Source of the DNA: JANXQG01 sp037147235
Lineage (GTDB): Bacteria; Planctomycetota; Planctomycetia; Pirellulales; Thermoguttaceae
Direction: 5' to 3'
NCBI GenBank assembly: GCA_037147235.1
Contig: JBAWVO010000196.1
Coordinates: forward strand, 1 to 12,179
DNA: 12,179 nucleotides
The notes beneath the pieces are model-generated. The model was not told the origin of the DNA and did not search any database. It was given only the letters and a program-made list of their open reading frames with translations. A program made the translations under genes and the position numbers. Shown here in pieces: positions 7,420-12,179 of the stretch (position 1 is its first letter; each line of letters begins with the position of its first letter).

Positions 7420-7530
7420 TTAGCCTTTGGAGTGCGGCTTACCGTCGCTTTTCAATACGGCTGGTCCCAATCGAACAAACTCCCCTCGCGTTTTGAAAAG
7501 CGGCGGCAAGCCAGCCATTTTCTTGGGCAT
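7420..7530 (-). CDS. Possible 36-aa small protein ahead of the lipoprotein
   Basis: From ATG 7530-7528 to TAA 7422-7420 the minus strand encodes 36 residues beginning MPKKMAGLPPLFK and ending KPHSKG. It is basic, without a membrane segment or signal peptide. An AGGA lies about seven bases before the ATG. Its stop is 15 bases before the lipoprotein GTG, with the lipoprotein SD in between, so the pair looks like a coupled leader gene and main gene. A promoter-like sequence lies 50-77 bases upstream (7580-7607). No family was recognised. It could also be a chance frame in the 5' untranslated region. Confidence 0.45.
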   Translation of the reverse strand: MPKKMAGLPPLFKTRGEFVRLGPAVLKSDGKPHSKG

Positions 7531-7579
7531 GGTGATTTCCTATCATTGTCATTCATTCCCTCATTTACACCGAATAACT

Positions 7580-7607
7580 ATTTTACCAGATCGTACCATT
7601 TCACCAA
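7580..7607 (-). promoter_or_regulatory. Candidate sigma-70-type promoter of the lipoprotein/ABC operon
   Basis: On the minus strand, TTGGTG (7607-7602) and TAAAAT (7585-7580) are separated by 16 bases, with TGG directly before the -10 as in extended -10 promoters. Transcription would start near 7573, giving a leader of about 43 bases before the small ORF at 7530. The -35 matches TTGACA at only the first three positions, so this is a prediction from spacing and the -10. Confidence 0.4.
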
Positions 7608-7644
7608 GACGACAGGCGATTCAGCGGCCATAATATCCAAGAGG

Positions 7645-7721
7645 ATTCACCGCAAAAGAGCGCAGAGAACGCAAAGAATAGAATCTTTCTTTTGCGCCCT
7701 TTGTGTTCTCTCGCGGTGAAT
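7645..7721. repeat. Imperfect inverted repeat of the crossed CGCAGAGAACGC type
   Basis: ATTCACCGC (7645-7653) is the complement of GCGGTGAAT (7713-7721), and inside it GAGAACGCAAAG (7665-7676) pairs with CTTTGTGTTCTC (7699-7710) with one mismatch. The result is a long cruciform-capable element in the intergenic region 7531-8076. Both strands stay open in some frames and give cysteine-rich or RTQR-type peptides, which are not judged to be genes. It belongs to a widely dispersed class of repeats in environmental bacteria (recollection, not searched). Confidence 0.65.
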
Positions 7722-7781
7722 ACTAATAAAATCTTTCGACAGAAATATGAGGAGCAGAAAAATAGGAAAGAAAGCAAGAAA

Positions 7782-7916
7782 CCGCGGATGACACAGATGG
7801 GCGCGGATAGGGGAAGATAAATATCCTTTCCATCGCCTTGTCATTCATCTTCCTCTCCTTTTTCCCTTTCGTGTCTTTCGTGTCTTTCGTGGTTCCATCC
7901 GTGTTTCATCCGTGGC
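7782..7916. repeat. Dispersed repeat with CGCGGATG ends and tandem TTTCGTGTC
   Basis: CCGCGGATGACACAGATGG (7782-7800) is an imperfect inverted partner of CCATCCGTGTTTCATCCGTGG near 7895-7915. Between them TTTCGTGTC occurs twice in tandem (7867-7875 and 7876-7884) followed by a partial third copy to 7892. The stretch has no start, SD or protein motif on either strand. Confidence 0.55.
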
Positions 7917-7939
7917 CAAACCTGAAAAGGGTGGAACCT

Positions 7940-8031
7940 TGTTGTGGCCGGTCCCTGTTGTGGCCGGTCTCCGACCGAGCCACACGACCGACCGTAGGTC
8001 TCCCTTCGCCGGGGAGACCTTCGGTCAGTCG
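7940..8031. repeat. Direct repeat and long hairpin downstream of the redox operon
   Basis: A 16-base unit TGTTGTGGCCGGTCYC is present twice in tandem (7940-7955, 7956-7971). The second copy leads into a 48-base sequence (7956-8003) that recurs at 12125-12172, identical for the first 28 bases and similar after. A 20-base imperfect hairpin follows: CGACCGACCGTAGGTCTCCC (7985-8004), a seven-base loop, and 8012-8031 as the other arm with two mismatches. The element lies between the end of the redox operon and the ABC operon promoter. Confidence 0.75.
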
Positions 8032-8034
8032 TTT

Positions 8035-8059
8035 CGGCGGGGTCAGGAGACCCTCGCCG
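8035..8059 (-). terminator. Hairpin 17 bases after the flavoprotein stop, possible transcript end
   Basis: CGGCG-GGGTC (8035-8044) pairs with GACCC-CGCCG (8049-8059) through a four-base AGGA loop with one bulged T. It begins 17 bases beyond the stop codon of the minus-strand flavoprotein gene. There is no T tract after it, so it is not a standard Rho-independent terminator. It may stop RNA decay or combine with the hairpin at 7985-8031. Confidence 0.35.
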
Positions 8060-8076
8060 AACATCGGTATTCTGCC

Positions 8077-9636
8077 TCATTGGCCCTTCTTCCAAGCAAT
8101 CGCCGCTGTAGGACACGCGGCGACGCACTCGGCGGCGACTTTTGCTAGGGCCTCGGCGACCGAGTGGCCCAGCGGCACGCCGATTCGCACGTCAAAACCG
8201 CGGCCGATATAGGTCAGACCGAGATCTTCCCCGCCCGCCGCCGTGATCTGCACGCACAAGCCGCAATCGATGCACTTGCCCGGCTCAAAGAGGATATCGG
8301 CATGACGGATGTCTTGCTCGTATTTCCTCCGCTCGCCCTTGAAGCGGCGCGGATCGGCACCGTATAACGCCGAGTACTTCCGCAATCGGCAAGTTGAAAG
8401 CGAGCGGCAATCGCAATGCAGGCATCGCGCGGCCTGCTCGGCGGCCTGCGACAATCCAACGCCGCTTGTGGCTTCGCAACGCGGAACCTGCGCCGTATCC
8501 ATTGAAAGCTGCACCAACTCGTCCTGAGCCATTTTTCCGATCCGCGTGGTAAACGGCGTACTGGTTCCGATTACCACCTGACCAGATAGAAATTGGTCGA
8601 TGGCCACTGCGGCCTCCTTGGCGTCGGCCACACTGCGGATGCCGGTCGTCCCTTGTCCGCGCAAGGCGTTTCCGACTGCGAAGACTCCCGGCAGGTTTGT
8701 TTCATAGGTCCGGCGTTTGACCGCAATTCCGCCACCCGAAACGCCAACGCACCAGGGGGATACCTGCTCGGCTGCGGTCCAGCCGATAGCAATCACCACG
8801 ACGTCATATTGGGAACGAAGTTCCGTGAACGAAACGTCGCGGCCTACGCGCACATGCATCCGCGTTTCAATTCCGAGGCGAAGGATCTGAGCGATCTCGC
8901 GTTGCAGCACGTCGCGAGGTAGTTTTTCGGGCGGAATCTCGCGGCCAAACATACCACCGAGTATGTCCGTATCGTCGAAGATCGTGCAGGCGTGGCCGCT
9001 CTGGGCCAGATAGTAAGCGGCCGCCAACCCGGCTGGTCCGCCGCCGACAATAGCCACCCGCTTGCCCGACGCGGGGCGACAAGGCGGCAGATAGGGTTCC
9101 GCCGAATCGAGATCGACATCGGCCACGATGCGTTTGAGTTCGCAAATCGCGATTGCGCCGTCGAGATTCCCGCGACGGCAGACCTTTTCGCAAGGGGCCG
9201 GACAGATTCGCCCCAACACGGCCGGCATGGCAATGTCCGCCTTGACCGTAATCAGGGCCTCGCGAAGTTCGCCCATGGCAATTTGGCGGAGCATCTGCGG
9301 AATGTTCATCTGCGCCGGGCAGCCGAACGAACAGGGAGCCACGCAATCGCCCAGGTGATCGCTTAGAAGCAGTTCCAACGTACTGCGGCGAATGGCATGA
9401 ACCTCGTCCGTCTCGCTCTCGACCATCATGCCTTCGGCAGCCGGTGTAGCACAGGCGGGCACCATGCGGCCGCTGGGCAAAAGCTTCACCAAGCAGACCA
9501 GGCACGAGGTCGATGGCTCACACTGCCGCGAAAAGCAAAGCGTGGGGATCTCAATGCCCAACCGCTCCGCCGCGTCGAGGATCGCCGATCCCGGTGGTAC
9601 TTCTATTTCGCGTTGGTCGATGGTAATTCGTGCCAT
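8077..9636 (-). CDS. Fe-S/FAD oxidoreductase: NuoG-like ends around a GltD-like core lacking the NAD(P) domain
   Basis: This is a 519-aa protein. The longer open frame begins at 9822, but the ATG at 9636-9634 overlaps the upstream stop as TAATG and gives the proper N-terminus (MARITIDQRE). Order of parts: NuoG-like [2Fe-2S] with C34-x10-C45-x2-C48-x13-C62; GltD/NfnB-type Fe-S region with His94, C98, C102, C106 and RICPAPCEKVCRR (C145, C149, C153); FAD Rossmann motif VAIVGGGPAGLAA (194-206); YDVVVIAIG (277-285); TNLPGVFAVGNALRG (313-327); RCLHCDC (404-410); and a NuoG-like [4Fe-4S] site with C455, C458, C461 and C504/C508 in CVAACPTAAI. Normal GltD relatives have about 110-130 residues of NAD(P)-binding domain between AIG and the last FAD motif; here only about 27 residues remain. 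The FAD-contacting Asp of the usual GD motif is Asn323. It is probably a cytosolic partner of the NuoEF-like protein. The acceptor is unknown. Confidence 0.9.
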   Translation of the reverse strand: MARITIDQREIEVPPGSAILDAAERLGIEIPTLCFSRQCEPSTSCLVCLVKLLPSGRMVPACATPAAEGMMVESETDEVHAIRRSTLELLLSDHLGDCVAPCSFGCPAQMNIPQMLRQIAMGELREALITVKADIAMPAVLGRICPAPCEKVCRRGNLDGAIAICELKRIVADVDLDSAEPYLPPCRPASGKRVAIVGGGPAGLAAAYYLAQSGHACTIFDDTDILGGMFGREIPPEKLPRDVLQREIAQILRLGIETRMHVRVGRDVSFTELRSQYDVVVIAIGWTAAEQVSPWCVGVSGGGIAVKRRTYETNLPGVFAVGNALRGQGTTGIRSVADAKEAAVAIDQFLSGQVVIGTSTPFTTRIGKMAQDELVQLSMDTAQVPRCEATSGVGLSQAAEQAARCLHCDCRSLSTCRLRKYSALYGADPRRFKGERRKYEQDIRHADILFEPGKCIDCGLCVQITAAGGEDLGLTYIGRGFDVRIGVPLGHSVAEALAKVAAECVAACPTAAIAWKKGQ

Positions 9637-12023
9637 TATTCCACAAAAACTGCTTCCACGGGACAAATCTGCCGGCATGTATCGCAGCGCGTACACTTCT
9701 GCATGTCGATCGTGTGTCGGGCGTAGGGTGTCATGGGGATGGCGTCGGCCGGACACTTTTGGGCGCAGAGTGTGCAACCGGTACAGGCGTCGTTCACACG
9801 GTAGGCGATCATTTCTTTGCACCTGCCCGCGGGACAGCGACCGGCTAGGTGGGCCTCGTACTCCGCGCGGAAGTAGCGCAGCGTCGAGAGTACCGGATTG
9901 GGCGCGGTGCGTCCCAGCCCGCAGATGCTGCCGGCCCCGACCGTACGGCTGAGTTGTTCGAGCGTTTCCAGGTCGCCCTTTTGGCCCTTGCCACTACATA
10001 TACGATCAAGGATGTCGCGCATCCGCCGCGTGCCGATGCGGCAGAGCGTACACTTGCCGCACGATTGGTCCTGCGTGAAGCGAAGGAAATAGCGGGCCAT
10101 ATCGACCATGCAGTCGCGGTCGTCCAAGACGACCATGCCTCCAGAACCCATGATCGCCCCGACCTGGGATAACGCCTCGAAATCGACCGGCGTATCGGCC
10201 AGTTCGGCGGGCACACAACCGCCGGACGGCCCGCCGATCTGCACGGCCTTGAACGTCCTTCCACCCGCCACGCCACCGCCGATCTCCTCGACGATCTGGC
10301 GGACAGTGATGCCCATCGGCACCTCGATCAACCCACCCCGCGCGACTTTGCCAGCCAGAGCAAAAACCTTCGTTCCCTTGCTTTTTTCCGTGCCAAGTCG
10401 GGCGAATGCCTCGGGTCCATTGCGGAATATCCAGGGAACCACGGAATAGGTTTCAACATTATTCACCGAGGTTGGCCGGCCCCACAGGCCCGACTCAGCC
10501 GGATAGGGTGGACGCAGCCGGGGCATGCCGCGACGGCCTTCCAACGATGCCAGTAAAGCGGTCTCTTCACCGCAGACAAAGGCCCCTGCCCCTTCCTTCA
10601 CCGAAAGGTGCAGGCGAAAGTCGGTGCTCAGCACGCGGTCGCCCAGCAGGCCGCGATCTTCTAGCTTGTGGAGAGCCGCGCGGATCCGTTTCACGGCCAG
10701 CGGATACTCGGCCCGAATATAAAAGATCCCTTCGTCGGCCCCGACGGCCTTGGCTGCGATCACCATGCCTTCGATGATGCGATAAGGAAACGACTCCAAG
10801 AGCATGCGGTCCATGAAGGCACCGGGATCACCTTCATCACCGTTGCAGATAACGTATTTCTTCTCGCCAGCCGCTGCCCGGGTCGTGGCCCACTTTTGTC
10901 CCGTGGGAAAACCGGCCCCGCCGCGGCCCCGTAGCCCGCTGGCATGTACCTGCTCAATGATCTGCTCGGGCGAGAGCTTTTCGAGGCAGTGCCGTAGGGC
11001 CTTGAATCCATCATGCTGGAGGTATTCGTCCAGGTTGGTCGGATCGATCTGGCCGCAATACTCGGTGGCCACATGCTGCTGCGGTCCAAGGAACGCACAG
11101 ACCGGCCGGTCGCGAACGTCGATTGCGCGATCGCACACCGGGTCGGTCGTCTCGTCGCTAAGGAAACGATCGAACCAACTGGCTGCACGACGGCCCATCC
11201 GTCGCCAAAGAGCCTTGGGTTGGTATTGGGAAAGCACAATGGCCCGGGCATCTTCGGCCTGCACACGGGCGAACAGTTTTGACGGTCCGCCGCCGGGCGG
11301 AATCAGTTCCACCAAGGGTGTCTGATGGCACATTCCCACGCAGCCGACCTGCTTCACCACCGCCGGGATCCCCGTAGCGGCCAAAGTGCGGCAGATGGTT
11401 TCGTGAACTTTTCCACTACCCACGGCCACACAGCACGAACCCAGGCCGACGCGAATTTCGCCCACCGGGCCGTCATGCACGGCCGCAGCCAAATCGGAGG
11501 GCCGGCCCTCGCGGTCTTGCGACAGAAAGGCATCGATCACGTCGCCCGTTCGGTGCGAGTTGAGGTTGCCGTAGGTTATATTGTCAATCTGGATGACCGG
11601 GGCTAGCGTGCAGCACCCGAGGCAGGCGACCTTTTCGATGGTAAATAACCCCTTGGCGTCGGTATCATTACCGCAAGCGATGCCAAGCTGACGTTCCAGG
11701 GCATCTTGCACCAATTCCGAGCCTTTCACATGGCAAGCCGTGCCGTGGCATACGCGAATAATGTGCTCGCCGACCGGCCGATGGCGGAACTGGGTATAAA
11801 ATGTAGAAACCCCCGCAATCGTCGCAGGTGTGATCTCGGTTAGCCGACAGACTTGCTCCATAGCCTCGCGAGGTAGGTAGCGAAAATGGGACTGAACGGC
11901 CTGCAAAATAGGGATCACCGCCTCGGTGCGTCGTCCCAGACGCTCGACGATTTCATCAATGAACTTCAGATCGATGTCGTTCACGGTCGCGTAGATGGGA
12001 GGTGAGGAATTGGGGTAGGCCAT
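9636..12023 (-). CDS. NuoE-NuoF fusion, NADH-oxidising flavin/iron-sulfur subunit
   Basis: This 795-aa protein has several modules. Residues 1-165 form a NuoE-like thioredoxin-fold domain with C92-x4-C97 and C134-x3-C138 for a [2Fe-2S] cluster. Residues about 186-265 form a second such domain with C197/C198, C228 and C232, as at the N-terminus of HydB-type subunits. A NuoF core follows: SGLRGRGGAGFPTGQKW (362-378), CNGDEGDPGAFMDR (393-406) and CGEETALLASLEGRRG (484-499) bind FMN and NADH. C655, C658, C661 and C701 hold the N3-type [4Fe-4S] cluster. The tail (740-795) is a 2x[4Fe-4S] ferredoxin with C747/750/753/757 and C777/780/783/787, preceded by C730 and C735. No membrane segment is present, so it should be cytosolic. 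Family relatives pass electrons between NADH and ferredoxin-like carriers; in bifurcating complexes such as HydABC they do so at one FMN. Here NuoE and NuoF are one chain. It is cotranscribed with the next gene. Start ATG 12023; no SD, but TATAAT lies five bases upstream. Confidence 0.95.
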   Translation of the reverse strand: MAYPNSSPPIYATVNDIDLKFIDEIVERLGRRTEAVIPILQAVQSHFRYLPREAMEQVCRLTEITPATIAGVSTFYTQFRHRPVGEHIIRVCHGTACHVKGSELVQDALERQLGIACGNDTDAKGLFTIEKVACLGCCTLAPVIQIDNITYGNLNSHRTGDVIDAFLSQDREGRPSDLAAAVHDGPVGEIRVGLGSCCVAVGSGKVHETICRTLAATGIPAVVKQVGCVGMCHQTPLVELIPPGGGPSKLFARVQAEDARAIVLSQYQPKALWRRMGRRAASWFDRFLSDETTDPVCDRAIDVRDRPVCAFLGPQQHVATEYCGQIDPTNLDEYLQHDGFKALRHCLEKLSPEQIIEQVHASGLRGRGGAGFPTGQKWATTRAAAGEKKYVICNGDEGDPGAFMDRMLLESFPYRIIEGMVIAAKAVGADEGIFYIRAEYPLAVKRIRAALHKLEDRGLLGDRVLSTDFRLHLSVKEGAGAFVCGEETALLASLEGRRGMPRLRPPYPAESGLWGRPTSVNNVETYSVVPWIFRNGPEAFARLGTEKSKGTKVFALAGKVARGGLIEVPMGITVRQIVEEIGGGVAGGRTFKAVQIGGPSGGCVPAELADTPVDFEALSQVGAIMGSGGMVVLDDRDCMVDMARYFLRFTQDQSCGKCTLCRIGTRRMRDILDRICSGKGQKGDLETLEQLSRTVGAGSICGLGRTAPNPVLSTLRYFRAEYEAHLAGRCPAGRCKEMIAYRVNDACTGCTLCAQKCPADAIPMTPYARHTIDMQKCTRCDTCRQICPVEAVFVE

Positions 12024-12028
12024 GACGC

Positions 12029-12034
12029 ATTATA
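12029..12034 (-). promoter_or_regulatory. Perfect TATAAT five bases before the start codon
   Basis: The minus strand reads TGG-TATAAT-GCGTC-ATG, a consensus -10 box with an extended TGn. The usual spacing places the transcription start on or next to the A of the ATG at 12023, so the mRNA would be leaderless. No good -35 is seen 16-18 bases upstream, as can be the case with extended -10 promoters. No other nearby in-frame start would keep the NuoE-like N-terminus. Confidence 0.5.
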
Positions 12035-12077
12035 CCACGCGGCGAACAGAGACGACAGAGGAAGGCGGGGAGCGGGG

Positions 12078-12172
12078 CACGGGCTTCCAGCCCGTGGAAT
12101 TCGACACGGGCAAGATGCCCGTGCTGTTGTGGCCGGTCTCCGACCGAGCCACGCCACCGACCGAAGGTCTCC
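12078..12172. repeat. Two hairpins and the second copy of the flanking repeat
   Basis: CACGGGCT-TCC-AGCCCGTG (12078-12096) and CACGGGCA-AGA-TGCCCGTG (12105-12123) are two adjacent hairpins with perfect 8-base stems. They are followed by 12125-12172, the direct copy of 7956-8003. The stretch from about 12036 to the end of the window holds no gene. These short hairpin units are typical of planctomycete intergenic DNA, and the upstream neighbour of the redox operon lies outside the window. Confidence 0.75.
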
Positions 12173-12179
12173 AATTTAC

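Noticed and set aside
7867..7892. Possible CRISPR or VNTR array
   Set aside because: Only about 2.8 nine-base TTTCGTGTC units, with no spacers; it is part of a common dispersed repeat.
9637..9822. N-terminal 62-residue extension of the flavoprotein reading frame
   Set aside because: It overlaps the NuoEF-fusion coding sequence, has no domain character (many Arg and His), and the ATG at 9636 gives the family-like N-terminus with TAATG coupling.
9636..12023. [FeFe]-hydrogenase or formate dehydrogenase catalytic subunit
   Set aside because: No H-cluster motifs and no molybdopterin-binding domain are present in either redox gene; only diaphorase-type and electron-transfer modules are seen.

Overview
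The window looks like a piece of a Planctomycetota chromosome (Pirellulales-like). This is an inference from several things together: a SUMF1-domain protein, gene starts that often lack a Shine-Dalgarno sequence, and many short palindromic or tandem dispersed repeats of the kind seen throughout planctomycete intergenic DNA. No rRNA, tRNA, CRISPR array or complete transposase gene was found.

Layout. Positions 1-333 hold no convincing gene, only a half copy of a palindromic repeat. Positions 334-1157 (+) are a SUMF1/formylglycine-generating-enzyme-like secreted protein broken by one missing base near 586. All the other genes are on the minus strand. In plus-strand order they are: a small exported protein of unknown function (1081-1590); a 112-bp palindromic element with perfect 25-bp inverted ends (1683-1794); ppnP (1829-2143); an ABC-2 type export system made of a duplicated permease (2219-3889), an ATPase (3894-4820) and a large lipoprotein with a membrane hairpin (4933-7404); and a possible 36-aa small gene directly in front of the lipoprotein (7420-7530). 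About 550 bp of repeat-rich intergenic DNA follows (7531-8076). The last part is a two-gene redox operon (12023 down to 8077).

The redox operon is the most interesting part. Its first gene encodes a 795-aa fusion of a NuoE-like [2Fe-2S] domain, a second thioredoxin-fold [2Fe-2S] domain, a NuoF-like NADH/FMN/[4Fe-4S] core and a 2x[4Fe-4S] ferredoxin tail. The second gene overlaps it as TAATG and encodes a 519-aa flavoprotein. That protein has a NuoG-like [2Fe-2S] domain at the N-terminus, a GltD/NfnB-like Fe-S/FAD module in the middle and a NuoG-like [4Fe-4S] domain at the C-terminus. The GltD-like part has lost its whole NAD(P)-binding Rossmann insert. The pair resembles soluble NADH-dependent electron-bifurcating complexes (HydBC and the Stn-type transhydrogenase), but with fused subunits and without a second pyridine-nucleotide site. 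The final electron acceptor is therefore unknown.

The ABC system probably works as one unit: lipoprotein, homodimeric ATPase and a permease that carries both membrane halves in one chain. Its substrate cannot be read from the sequence. Repeats have reshaped the locus: one palindrome lies in frame inside the lipoprotein gene, tandem heptamers lie between the lipoprotein and ATPase genes, and two direct copies of a 48-bp repeat flank the redox operon.
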